Assembly: GCA_964007475.1 (NCBI GenBank)
Contig: OZ023275.1
Coordinates: 24,451,052 to 24,515,051, forward strand
DNA: 64,000 nt
Origin: Hybos culiciformis
Lineage: Eukaryota; Arthropoda; Insecta; Diptera; Hybotidae
Direction of reading: 5' to 3'
The position numbers were made by a program, and so were the translations under genes. Shown in pieces: positions 1 through 12,815 of this stretch. Under the pieces are notes generated by a model. That model worked only from the letters and a program-made list of their open reading frames with translations. It had not been told where the DNA came from and did no database searches. How positions within the stretch are numbered: the first letter of the stretch is position 1; every line of letters begins with the position of its first letter.

Positions 1-3000
1 ATTCAAAAAAAAAAAAAATCATTTATGATTTAGCATGTTAAAATAGTGATTCTATGAGTCAGATGTATCTATTTTTAACTGAAAATCAGATATTATTTTT
101 TTTTATGGTAAATATTTTGTTTCAAAGATTTTTATGATTATTACATTTTTACCAAGATATTTAACAGTATGATATGATGTTGTTATAAATTTCCTTATAA
201 GTTCTGTATACATAGCATACATACATATAAAATAATCTATACAATTCTTAGTTGAAAATGCATCAAAAAGAAATACCAGTTAGCAGCGAAAAAAAAAGAA
301 GGAAAATGCTGGAACAGAGGCATATAATGTATAGTTATTTTTTTTTGCATGATATTGCCAAGCAAAAAAAAAGTAGCTTTTTTATTTTAAAGAGTACTTT
401 TGACTTCTACCATTGCAACAGATTTTTTATTTATTTTTTTTAATAAATAAGTTTTTTGAAAATTTCATTCGGTCAGTCAATATTTTATTATATGGTTGTT
501 CGATATAAATTGTACATTTATTCCCAATAAAGTATTCACTTGTACAGTCATCAAAAACAGGACTGGATTGGAAACCAATTTAAAAGAAAATATACCTATA
601 TATATTTCTGAAGATATTATGTATATAAAGTATGCATGTATAATGTATATATATTTTCTTGCACTTTTTAGTTTAAAAAGAAATCAATTATTTGAAAACA
701 AAAACTATACATTTTGGATAATTTTTGTATTTGAATTTTATTTAGTTTGAAATTCTCCCAGCTAATGAGGTCAGCATTTGTATTTTTGGATTATTATGCC
801 CTTTTAAAAAATATTTTTATTTACGGTGAAGTGGAATAAAATGGAAACTTAGTAGTTTATCACCTAAGCTCAATCATCAGCCTAGGTTTCTTATAATAAT
901 GTTGGAATGAATCTGGAAGCTTGTGCTGTATTAGGAAGCTTATATAGAGAAACAAGTGAAGGATATCAGTTTCAAAAGTCGTAGTAATTATTTTGATTGG
1001 AAAAGGAAGAAAAAAATGCAAAACTTCATAGGATTATCCATAATATAGTTCACATATATATAATTGAAGTTATGGGTTGAGTCTTTGGAATTTAGGTTGT
1101 TGTTAGAAATTATTGTCTGCAAAATTATTAATTCGATACAAAAAATGGGTTTGCTCGACCGTGGTTCCAAAGATTGGAAAATAAATTTCATATTATTTGG
1201 ACAACAAAACTTTTAAAAACAATTGAACTGAAGTTGTAGAAATTTAAATTTTAAGAAAAAAAGTACTTTTTTTTTATCATCAAGAATGCAGTTTGACCTC
1301 TTTTGAAACATATTCTTCTGCAAAAAAAAAAAAAACAAAAAACAAAAAAAGGGAATATTGCATGATTTAAAGCTATTATAAGAAATATTTTAAAATTTAA
1401 ATATGCTAAATTTTTATACATTCGAAAAATTTTTAACTGATGAAGAATTCTCTCTTATTTTTTTTTTTTGGTTGCTGTTTTATGAAATTGGTTGAAATTT
1501 TTTCTTTTTTTTTCGCAAGGATAAAAAATTCAGTAGTGGTTATTTTTGAAGTTGAAAAACGAATGAAAACCGATTAAGTTAAATGATTTTTAATGATTAC
1601 TTTAAATTGATACTCCTATAAATTTAATGTCCAATTATGCTTGAAAGCTATTAATAATAATTATTTATAAGTTCAATAATATGTATTTAAAAAAAAAAAA
1701 ATAGTGAAAATAGTTGAGATTTTTTGCCGAATTTATGTCCTTATCGACGAGATCCTTCGGAAAAAAATTTATAAGTAAAAATTAATGAGTGCTCAAAACT
1801 GAATGAACCATTAATAAATTTATTAAAATATAGTAACTAATTAATTATAATATAGTAATTAAATATATGAAATATATGGTATACAATTACCTGATATATT
1901 CTTTGATTTTTTAAACCATGTTAAAAGGGTGGCTGTATTTTTCTTATCTAAAACGCTAGTTTTTTTAGTGTCCTTTTTCGAAAAATATAACAAAATTTTT
2001 AAAAAAAATCGAGCACTTCTAGAAACGCTTTGGCGAATATTTTGACTGAGTTAGTTTAATTAGATCATTTAAGCAAGTTAAGATATCACTTTAATAATTA
2101 TACCGCTTTAATGATTCGTTGGAAAGAATCTCTTACTAATCACATTTAAAAATTAAATATTATCAAATAATTCTAATCTTATTATCGCCCACTTTTTCAT
2201 TTTTAGTTTAATTTACATTTTACCTGTTAAGAACTTATAAAATCAGATTTTAAATGAAGTTTTTAATTTTCATAATGTTGTAATATGATTCTCTTTTAGA
2301 AATGAATAAATCTTATTCTTTGTATTTAAAAAATTGTTTTAAAATTTATAAAAAAAAAATCTAAACCCATAATGCGAAAATGTTGTTGTTACCATATGGA
2401 ATTATGTAAAAGAATTTTTCAATGAAGATTGAATTATCGGAAATGCTAGGCGGAATTATAAAATTGTTGAAATTTCTAATTTACAAAATTTTTTACTTAA
2501 TGTTCATTTCATCAGAACTAATATTCTTAGAACCTTGTTATTCCAATTCCTTCTTTCCATTCCTTATATTCATTTTTGTGGAAAAAAATTTCACAAAACA
2601 TCCCATCTTGTTACTGGTGTTTCCATTCTTCGAATTTGTGTATAGGAATCGATTCTAAAATCTTCAAAGATGCTCTTACTTATCTAATGTTGTGGTAATA
2701 TCATGATAATAATAGTCTCGAAATAATTTATTTATAAAGTTAGGTTCACACCCATTTAAAACTTGAGAAATAATATTTTAGAAATGTTTGCAAATCTATT
2801 TTTATTTTGGAATTCATAAGCTTGTCACAAGCTTCTTACTATATACAGAAGCGGTTACTTAATATACAAAAACTGTTTCAATTTAGAACTTCAATGGCTT
2901 GAAAACTTAAATTCAAAAAAAGATAGCTCATCGTGATTATGTTGGTGACAAAACGAACTGAACGTTAGACACCGTAAATATAAATATTTAAAAAAAAAAA

Positions 3001-3890
3001 TTAATTCTTTCAAAGATAGAATAAATATAAAGCTTTTTCACAGTGGCAATATTTTAAACTAGCAATTCAGAAAACTGGTTGTCTTAATTTTTTCTTTTTC
3101 ATGACATTTAGATATGGACAACATTGCATATAAGAAATAAATAGTCTTATGCTTCGATGCTCTTTTAAAAATAAATCGTGGCCCATAATAGGTAAAATGT
3201 GCAAAAAAAAAATCAATTTTCAAAATATGTTCAACATAGAAACTAATCATATATAAAAATGCATACACTGATCATGGTGTGTTTTCAGATTTTTAAGAAA
3301 TAATTTATTCTCTCAAATAAAAATTTTTTTAAGGTCACTGACACTTTTTTATGTTATATGTTGCCATATTCTCTTAGCTCCAAATGTGTATATACATATA
3401 CATATATTATATATTCAATATTATAATGTCAAAATTGTAAGCGGAGTTGAAATATTTAAATTGAGGTGCGGATTTTGGAGGGCAGCCACTGTAATTCTTA
3501 AACACTAAAAAGTATTTAGTTTAAATAAATGCGAGTAAGGTATTGAATTGAAAAGTTTATGGATAAATTAATAAATACTATACTTGAAAAGTAGAAAATA
3601 TCAAAATTGAGATTGTCGATTTACAAAATCTTTTTGAGGACAACGGATTAAAGGTGTACTGAAAAGGTGTCGTAGACTTTAAATTAAAAAAAAGTTAGGC
3701 AAGCAACTGCTGAAAATCACTTAAGTTCAACACTAGAAACAAACATTTAATTTAAAAACAATCAAAATTTCAACGCATTTTGTAGAACAAAATAAAATTT
3801 ATTTACAAAGATTAGGTAAGATTTTTTTATCAGTTTAACTGAATTCTTAAAAATCTAATTTATTTAAAAATACTATACATTTCATTATAG
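1..3890. other. AT-rich noncoding stretch with coding-like islands
   Basis: Mostly A/T runs. Short open islands of richer composition occur at 252-330, 886-984, 1064-1216 and 2422-2658 on the plus strand. None matches a family I know. They might include further exons of the gene whose putative 3' end is at 3891-4093, but I could not build a consistent exon chain. Confidence 0.5.
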
Positions 3891-4093
3891 TATCTACGCC
3901 TATGGTTTAAATACCAAAAAGAAAGAAACTGCCATCAGGTAAGTTCTACAAAAAAAAAAAAAAAATAAAATAAAAAATTGAAGATAGTTTAAAGATAAAA
4001 TATAAACAATTTTTATGGCTTATTCTTTGATCTTTTTCAAGTGATTGTGAATCACTGTCTCACCCATCATCAGATGAGAACCAAATAATATAA
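3891..4093 (+). CDS. Putative last two exons of an unrecognised gene
   Basis: A 48-base exon (3891-3938) follows an acceptor TTCATTATAG and ends at a perfect donor CAG|GTAAGT. A 103-base intron ends in TCTTTTTCAAG at 4041. The second exon opens in frame and stops at 4091-4093. Read in the phase that keeps both exons open, the first gives IYAYGLNTKKKETAI, a split serine codon follows, and the second gives DCESLSHPSSDENQII then stop. A second phase is open through exon 1 but stops directly at the junction. I do not recognise the protein. The first segment vaguely recalls the stretch after membrane helix 7 in some receptors, which is only an impression. Upstream exons were not identified and may lie before the window. 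An AATAAA at 4221-4226 could end the transcript. Support is splice-site quality and composition, not homology. Confidence 0.35.
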
Positions 4094-4446
4094 AGAAACG
4101 TGAAACTAAACAAGTTAACAAGAAAATATCTCCTTAAAAGGTTTATTTTCTGTTGCATAAATTTCTTATTATTATATTTTTATTAAGTACTTGTACTTAA
4201 ATTTTTGTAGTTCAATCAAGAATAAATTAGATAGAAACTTAAATGAAATTCAAGCCACTCCTTTGTGAAATTATGCGGATATCTTCTATATGTAGAGATA
4301 TTAAGTTTTGAAAAATATAGTTGCTTTAAATTTATTTGCGATTTCGAATTGACTTAATTTATTAAGTTATTGTTTATTGGATGCCTTATGGTAGGTATAA
4401 TCTATTTGATAAAAGTAATACATTCAAATTCTTCTAGGACGTATTT

Positions 4447-4491
4447 TTGATTTCATGGTCCCACTATAGTTTGATTTCATGGTCCCACTAT
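4447..4491. repeat. Short tandem duplication, 24-bp period
   Basis: A 21-base unit containing TTGATTTCATGGTCCCACTA occurs at 4447-4467 and again at 4471-4491 with a three-base spacer. The copies are identical. Confidence 0.9.
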
Positions 4492-5294
4492 CAGCCGGAC
4501 CAACAAAAAGTTTAAATGTTCTTCTATATAAATAGATAAACACCTTAAAAAAATTAATTTTATTACTGAGATTTATTTCTTTAATTAAATCTTAGCGTAC
4601 GATTTTACCATTAAATACTCGTATATTATGTATATTATATTCTAATGTAAAAATCTAAAAATTATCTTCCTTTAAAAATGATGTACAGTTTGTTGATATG
4701 CATATATTATATGCCTAAATATGTTACTTTTTAAATACATACATATTATAATATCATATATACATTATAACTTTAAATGTGTATTGAGATTGAGAATTTT
4801 AGCCACTGTGTATTTTGGCCTTTTTTATTAAACTAGAAGCTAAAAACATGTAGAAAAAAATTTTTTTTTCTGAAATTTAAATTATTTATTATATTCATAT
4901 GTGCCCTGTGATGGTGTTTTTAATTAAAATATTTAGATTTTTAACGATGATGGTAAGAATATCTTATTATGTCTGTCATCTTGTCAGTAAAAATCAAAAT
5001 TTTTTTTTTATATTTTAAATGACTACCAATTATTATTATAATTTTTTTTAAGTATTTAAATCTTTTAATAAAATTGAAAAAGATCCTGGAAGATTTTATA
5101 ACTAAAATGAAAATTTATTATCATGATAATTACATATATTGTATCTATACATATTATGCAAATGATGAAGTAAGTTCTATGTGAAAAAAGATGTTTTTTG
5201 CAGTGTTAATTTCGTTAATGTATTTTTTCGATACTGGATTAAGATTTAAATAAATACATTATATACATTTAGATATTATTTTTGATTTATTTAG

Positions 5295-5345
5295 AATGGA
5301 CGATCCACCAATCATTATCCTCAAAATCGATTAATGGTGATGTGA
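5295..5345 (+). CDS. Possible alternative terminal exon
   Basis: An acceptor TTTGATTTATTTAG ends at 5294 and leads into a short stretch of richer composition. Joined to the donor at 3938 it stays open in two phases. In one it ends MDDPPIIILKID (stop 5332-5334). In the other it ends NGRSTNHYPQNRLMVM (stop 5343-5345). It lies 1.2 kb downstream of the putative terminal exon at 4042. No homology is recognised, so this is a weak candidate. Confidence 0.15.
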   Translation, partial: NGRSTNHYPQNRLMVM

Positions 5346-6274
5346 AAGGATATTAATTCATAATTTTAATTTAAAAAGAGCACTTTTAAGAAACCAACAA
5401 CGCATAATAAATAAGAACAGCTACCAATGTTGTCATTTAATTAATGAAATTATAATAATTATCATTTAAGTTCCAAGTAAAAGAACGTAATAATATATGT
5501 ATATGCTTAAATAATATCGATTAACCCCCCAAAGGCCTCAAACATCCAAATCTAAAAATAAATTTCAAACAATATTATTTAGAGAGAATTCTTGTTTTTT
5601 TAAGGTTACTACAGACATTGTTAAAGAGAACAGCAGAACATGTAACTATTATATTTTTCTAATTACTTGAAATAAGTTGTTTTGCTTCAAGACATTATCA
5701 TTCTTTTTCATTTTCTATATATAGATGAGCTTTAACCGCCTACAGTGATTTTTTTTTTCAGGATTTATTAGTATTAATTTTTTTTTTTTTTGATGGATAT
5801 GGTTACTGAAAACTTATAAATTTTCATATGAATGAAATCTTAATAAATCATATTTGACAGCAACCGTATTTTAGAACAAATATTTTTTTTTGTTTTCAAA
5901 TTTTATGCGGTTTAAATGAATCAGATTTTTTCTCAGAATATTTTGTTCTGGTAAGTAAAATATATTAAGTATAATGAAATACGTTAAAAATAAATTTGTG
6001 TTTATGTGTATATTTACCTACATCATACATATATATATTAATTTTTGAAGGATCATATTTTTAAGACCTATTTACGGAAATTGAATCAAATTAATGTGCT
6101 TCATTTGGTTAAAATTTATACATATATAACATATTAATATTTTATTTGGCATAAAAAGATGTAAAGTATGTACACTGATTTGAATATATGTATATTTGTT
6201 GTAAAAATAAGTAGAAAAATATTGCTAATGCTATAGCAGATATGTATAATTATTATACATGCATGTACATATCT

Positions 6275-6515
6275 GTGTCCACAAGGTATAACCGCTTAAG
6301 TCGAGTTAGGCGGTTATGATTTTATTATTTGTTGGTCATATGATTCTACGCCTCATTTGGCTTTTAAAAACTGAAAATGGTTTTAAAATTCTACAATCAA
6401 CTCAAATTAGGTTCCATTAATCTTAATTATTCGATTTCAGGAAAGGATTTTAAACTTTAAACTGCTCTCCTCAAAAGTAGCAAAATCGAGTTAGGCGATT
6501 ATGCCTTGTGGCCAC
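6275..6515. mobile_element. Small TIR element (MITE-like)
   Basis: The 241-base segment has imperfect terminal inverted repeats of about 33 bases. The left end begins GTGTCCACAAGGTATAACCG. The right end, read inward on the other strand, begins GTGGCCACAAGGCATAATCG. A motif of the form TCGAGTTAGGCGnTTATG occurs as a direct repeat near both ends, and the left end also forms a local hairpin (ATAACCGC..GCGGTTAT). There is no coding capacity. I could not identify a clear target-site duplication, so the superfamily is unknown. Confidence 0.6.
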
Positions 6516-9439
6516 TAAAATATATACTAATTTTTTTCTTTCTTTATTACATATACTTTTAACACTTTTATATATTATATCATGTCAACTAATTTATTTT
6601 TTATTAGTATATATAGATCTAAAGTCATCAACGTCTAACTATTTTTTAATATTTTTTAATCATCAACGTTTAACTATTTTTTAATAAAAATTGTAAACCA
6701 ATCTCAATCATAATAGTGTAGTGTAGGTTTTTAAATTGTTATTCGGTTGTGAATCAAAAACTATAACAAATAGGTTGTTTATTAATCTGAATTTTTGACA
6801 ATTAATTTTTTTTGGATTATGAAAAACACTCTATTTTGTCGAAATTCCAAAATTTAAATTTTCATAAAAATCATTACGACAAATCTGAGTCATAACCAAA
6901 AATGGATGTGTTTATATTATTAATAATTGTCAACTGAACTTTGTCATGAACATCATAAAATTTGCGTATTGACAATTGCTTATTTTATTTTCATATAATT
7001 GATTTTAAAAAAGTTTTTGCATGATCATCATAATACATATAAGACAAAAGAAAAACTGAGACATGTTTAAATTTATTTTGTTTTTTTTTTTAAATATTTT
7101 TAATGGTTTGATTTGAATTTTTTGTTTGTTGACAATTTTGGCATTATTTGTAGTATAGGTAATTAATTTTCATTTGATACAAATTTGAGTTTCATTGTCG
7201 GCTAAATAAGGTATTACTCAAATTATTTTTATTTTGATAATTTTTATTGTAGACCCTGAAAATGGAAATAAATTTTCGAAAATTTAACCGAAGTTAGACC
7301 TTGCAACGTACGATAGTTGGTACAAATATTTATTTCGATTAAATTTCAGTGTATATTTTCATTTAACTAAGTTTATCTATGTATTTTTTTATTTTATTAT
7401 ATTTTGCATTTTATTTTGTTTACTAACTTAAGTTAAGCTGTTCTATATTACATATTATTTCTTTTATACATCTTGTTTAATAGTCAATTCTATAGAAACT
7501 GCTATAAATATCGAAATGTTAATGATGAAGGCACACATATAATAATGTATGTATTTTCTAATTGTAAAGGGGAAATCATCAGTATAAATAATCTTTTAAT
7601 TTCGCAAGCATTTAATTATCAGACTTTTATTACCATTTCATCGTGTTAATTATTGAAAAATGGTTCAATTTAAATTTATAAATATTTACATTATTGTTAA
7701 CAAATAACAAAGCACGATATTTTTTAAAGTTATTAAGTGCGAAAATCCAATAAAGTCCGTATGTAAGTACGCAATTTTTTTCGTCAATTTAAAGAAAAAT
7801 TAAATTTGAATTAATATATGTATACATAGAAAAGTATTGGATAGGAGATTTAATTTAACGAATGAAAAGTAATTTCTTTTTTCGTGAACAATAAATATGT
7901 TAATTAAATGTGTTTATATATCTTTATCCTGTATTTTTGGGTAGAAAATCTATGTCTATATCTAATAAGTATATATAGTTGTTAAAGTTGTAATAAGGTA
8001 CTAAGTTATTCTTCTTTGAGTTGACGATATAAGTAAATCATAATATTATAAAATTTTTGAATGAAGAAAATCGAATTTTTTTTTTAATTAACATAGTTAA
8101 GATTTTTTAGATATTGTTGAATATCAGCAATCGTTTAATAACAAAATATATTATTATATATTTTTTTCACAATTCTATACACATATGTGTTAAATTTCAG
8201 TTTCACTTTCAATGCGAAGAAAGTTAAAATAACATGATTGTGTTTAATTTTAAAGAATTTGACCAAAACTTGTAATTCATAAATAAATTTATCATATTTT
8301 TCACCCGAAGATAATGGTGGGCCCAATTCTTGAATTACGTTATTACTTGTAAGATACATATTTGTTTTTCAATCTTAAGATTCATGTAACTAGAAAGAAT
8401 TTTATTATCTTTTTAATAACCCAGAAAGTTTTAACTTATAAATTCAAGTTGATTATGCTAGATTTTTCCTGACATATGTATGCACGTATACTTAGAAATA
8501 AATATACAGAGTTTTTTTTAAAAGATTCAAGAATAATTGTGTGCTTTGAATTTCTAAAAACATTTTCAGATTCATATGCTTCCAATTTTATTTCATTTGA
8601 AAACATTTTTATAATTAATATTGTAAAAATATTATGCCTCATGGCAAAAAATAATGCTTCGAATTGATTTTTCTTCAACACAAAAGTCGCCAGTTTTTTT
8701 TATAATACAATATGCTTGGCCTTGAAAAGTACATACTGCACTATAATCGATATTTTAGTTTACTGTGACCTGATTTGACTTTATTTAAAAAAAGTCGGAT
8801 TTCTTTAAACAAAAAAAAAAACAAAATCAATATTTTCTACAAGCTAAATTATTCAATTTACAATGACAATTATAATAATAATGAACATATGTAAAACTTT
8901 AAATAATATAGGTATATTTAATTGAAAGTTCAAACGATTTGTAAAAAAAACTTATGAATATTTCACATATATTTAACAAGATGTAAATTGCTTACATACT
9001 GTATAATTTAATTACAATTTATTTGTTAAATTTATGATATTAAATTTAATAATTATATCTTCAAATGGAGCTTTGATTGCAAATTGCACAATATGCCGAT
9101 AATTGCAATAAAAACTGTAGTATAATGTCAGTTAGTTTTGTGATTGTCATTTATATTGAAATACAAATTATATGATACTTATTATTATTTTGATTTTTCT
9201 ATTAATAGACTTTAGTCGTGAATAAATAAACTACTTAATATCTAGTAACTTGAACGTAACACTGCACTGCGGGAGTCATTATGGAAATATACATTGAAAA
9301 TATATAAGCAATAATAGTATATAATATAATTATAATATTGAACTTGAGGTGGTCATTATTACTGTCAGTAATCAAAATTTTAATTCCATAATACATAAAA
9401 CATACAATGTAGGTTAGGTACCTGTTTTCTCTTCACGTA
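6516..9439. other. Noncoding AT-rich stretch
   Basis: No gene was recognised apart from the 35-bp duplication at 6625-6693. A minus-strand open frame of 74 codons (8359 to 8135) begins with a stretch of richer composition (VIQELGPPLSSGEKYDKFIY) that looks coding-like, but it has no recognised homolog. Confidence 0.6.
6625..6693. repeat. 35-bp tandem duplication
   Basis: The block TCATCAACGTCTAACTATTT, continuing into TTTAATA, is repeated at an offset of 35 bases (6625 and 6660), with one C/T difference in the ACGT(C/T)TAAC part. Confidence 0.9.
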
Positions 9440-9790
9440 TTTTTTTTTTTTTATTAAAGTTACCAAATCACTAGGTGGGATACCTTTTATACTATAAGAA
9501 GTATGGATTTGGTAATGAGGACAGGAAGTTTAGACCGGGGTTAAGAAGTGGGACAGTTAGTAGGTAATCATTTACACTCTTCTTAAAGCGGCGCAAGTCG
9601 TAAATCAAGCGTCCGCCAGCTGTCGGGAACAGTTTTGAAGGGAGAGCATTCCACATTTTCGAGGTGCGAATTGAAAACGAATCTCCAAAGCTCGTTCTAT
9701 CACATCTGGGAATTTTGACGAAATATGGGTGTGACGTTGAAGCGGTACGTGTTGCAATCAATATTTTCTCCGATATTTACTCTGACCTGT
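9440..9790 (-). mobile_element. 5'-truncated non-LTR (LINE) retrotransposon tail
   Basis: On the minus strand an open frame (9761 to 9492, about 89 codons) reads SHPYFVKIPRC, then FSIRTSKMWNALPSKLFP, then YDLRRFKKSVNDYLLT. This is the typical C-terminal end of the ORF2 reverse transcriptase protein of insect jockey-like LINEs. The stop codon is followed by a short 3'UTR and a 13-base poly(A) tail (T-run at 9440-9452 on the plus strand). An in-frame stop lies just upstream of the conserved part, so only the last part of the element is present. It is a dead insertion with no catalytic reverse transcriptase domain. The sequence is better preserved than its surroundings, which suggests a fairly recent insertion. 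Confidence 0.8.
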
Positions 9791-12650
9791 TTCCCTTGAA
9801 CTTAGTTTGTTTTACGGTTCTCATTTTATTTCTAAAAATATTAAATTTTGAAATACTTACCAAAAATTAATGAGTACAATAAATATTTTAATGTTAAAAG
9901 TAATTAATTTTATAATAAAATATTTTTTTTTATGTTAGCAAAATCATTATGTTACACTCATAAAAAATTTCATGCTTGCACTAAAAATTGAGTCATTATT
10001 GAAACAAAAAGCTTTTAAAAGGTTCAAATACCTCTAATTTTTATTAAATTCATGCCATTTGATTAACATAAAAATTGATGACAAATTACCAAAATCTGTG
10101 AAATTAATTTGTATTTTCTTCATGTTTTTACTTTTGTTTCAGTTTTATTTTATTTTATTTTTTTAAGTTTTAAAAAACCCAAGATTTGAGTTACAGTTTA
10201 TTGTATATTCTTACAAAAATTCCATATTTTAGCTTCCAACAAAAAAAAAATCACAAATATATTTGTTTTGTCGCAAAAGCCATTATAAATTTTATGATGT
10301 TATTAAATTAACGTTAGGAATTTACTGATCCTAACAAATGCTTGAACTGATTTTGGAATTTACCTTTTAAAAATATTACAATCCGTTAAATTTTCTTGTA
10401 ATATTTCGTGATATACTATTGTGTTATTTTTTATTTAACTTTATCTCCAATTTTCTACACGTAAAAGAAAAAAACAGCTGTAAATGCCTCGAAAGGAAAT
10501 ATAAAATTACCTGCAATTCATTTTATACTCAAATACCCAAGTTCATTTTAATTTCATATAAAGTGGCTTTTAAAACAAAACTATTTACTTAAATCCTAAA
10601 GCGTGAATTTGTGAACCATTGTAAAAGCCTTTGATTTTTATTTAATTACTTTAACTTTCCAAAAAAAATAACAAAACAGCTTTTTCTTAAGAAAACGCAA
10701 ACTCATCAATGAATTTTAAGTTTTATATGATGAGTAATAACAAATTTTAACAAAATTTAGGTAAATTTTAAAACTTAACATCAACAAATGGGTTACATTA
10801 AGTGTGATTTATCTAGAAATAGCCACTTCAATGAAATCGATAATATTATTGTGTGTATGTATATCCTATGAATTTCATTCTGTTTGTTTGTACAATTTTT
10901 TGTTAGAAATTTTCTTTGATTTCGTTTAATGTTGTAATATAGAAAATATCTAACAAAGTACTTCATAATTCAAATGTACTTGTAATATAAATTTGATATT
11001 AAGTACGTATCCAGAATATGTAATTATACAAAATTTGACAAAATAAATTTATTATGAAAGATAATAATTGTTAGAGAAAATAATGTACTAAGTTTTTATA
11101 TCATCATTTCTAGATATCTTTTTGTTGTTGTTAACTTCTAAGACGACTTTTAAATAACTATTAATTTATTATTTGCAACATTTTGCGGATCGATGTTTTT
11201 AAAATTGATAAAAATAATAAGCTCTATTAGGAAAAAAAAAATTTACTTAAAATCTAAAAATTAGTTGATACGAATTTATCGTTCAACTGTACATATGCAA
11301 GTTTACATAAATATGTTTCTCTTCCCAGTACTTCATATAAACATTAAAATAATTTTATTTTCATATTATTATTTACCCAATTGATTTTTTTTTACCGCAA
11401 ATTTAATGTTTGTTTTTTAATATGTTTAATGATGATTTAAAAAAAAAAAAATCACGTTTTCAATTCTATTGCAAATTATGTTTAGAGATTTTTATCTGTC
11501 TGTCTGAAATTGAGCATTATTATCATTTATGTAAGTATGTAAATAACATAACAAACAACATTTCAATAGTTTTGTATCTTTTTTTTTTTTTTAATTCAAA
11601 AATTTTATATTTTTTGTAAATTATTGTCATTGTTATTAATTGAACAAATATTGGCTTTTTCATTAAACTATTTTGAATTCAATGTTAAATGAAATTAGAA
11701 AAATTAAAATTGAATGTAATAGACATAGGTAGGTATTCAGAAAATGTAGGTACTATATTTAATGTTATGTATTGTACCCGTATTTAAAAATAATTTTTTT
11801 TTAATTTTTGCAGGTGATTTTAAGCTCGTCATCAATATACTTACATATTATATACTTAATATATTAAGTATAAATATTTTTTTTTATTTAAAGTTGAATA
11901 AAATATTATGAATATACATTAGATATGCTAAATCATTTTCCTTGAGATCATTTTATTTTAAATAAATTAAAAAAAAGTTCAACCTTGCCCATTTTTAAGT
12001 ACTAGATATACACTTAGTACAACTGTCAAAATTGTATATATTTACGTAAGCATATTTACGCCGTATTGTATAATTATTTAAGTTAAATGTAGGAGAAATT
12101 AATGTTATGTCTTTATTTTGTACAATTCTAATTGTTTCTTATAATTGTTTCTTATTATATTTAAATATCGTAAAGAATGAATGAATGAAGATGATACATT
12201 TTCTTATCAATCACGGTTTAATAGCTTTCCCATAAATATTTATTATACATATATTGAACTTATTAAATACGGATGATGTGAAATAGAAATTTTTTTTTTA
12301 GGTCATCTTTCTCATTTATAATGGTATTTTTATGGAAATTATAAAATCTTAGTGTCTTACAGAAATAAATATCGAATTGATAATGTTGTTTTGCTTTTTG
12401 TTTGCTTTTTTTTTCATTTTATTTATCAATGCATTAATGTAATCACTTTTATTTAATTCAAGGGGAGATCAATTTGGTAAATAATGTTATATGAACAAAA
12501 CTACTTAAATAACATCTGTGTTTTTTACTTCTCATTATAAAAAATTGATTGTGATTGCTATTAGAACTGTATTCGTAAAAGGAATTAAAATCTTAACTTG
12601 TAGTTTCATATATGTACTTCGGTTTTTTTACATACTTGAATTTTGAAATC
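9791..12650. other. Noncoding AT-rich stretch
   Basis: I see nothing beyond A/T-rich sequence and homopolymer runs; open frames here are short and of biased composition. Confidence 0.7.
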
Positions 12651-12815
12651 TATATATATATATAAAAAAGTAAGATCGTTTTTGTATGTAACCGGTAAAC
12701 TTTAGAACTGATTCATACGAAACCAGTACCATTGGAAAAGTTGTTTCCCGTAGATGGTTTTATACTATTTTTCACGACATTTGGTCGATTATTTTCGGAG
12801 CTGGACTATCCAATA
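12651..12815 (+). repeat. Repeat-like segment, possibly Helentron/DINE-related
   Basis: A TATATATATATA run leads into AAGATCGTTTTTGTATGTAA, then a stretch on losing G+C poverty that includes ACCGGTAAACTTTAGAACTG and CGACATTTGGTCGATT. The layout of a TA repeat, then a 'GTTTTTGTATGT', then 'AACT..AGAACTG' resembles the ends of insect Helentron/DINE repeats as I remember them. It has no coding potential. Family assignment is a guess from pattern memory. Confidence 0.3.

Larger units (their letters stand above)
4094..6274. other. Noncoding AT-rich stretch
   Basis: Besides the short tandem duplication at 4447-4491 and the weak exon candidate at 5295, I see only A/T-rich sequence with no recognisable gene. 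Confidence 0.6.
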
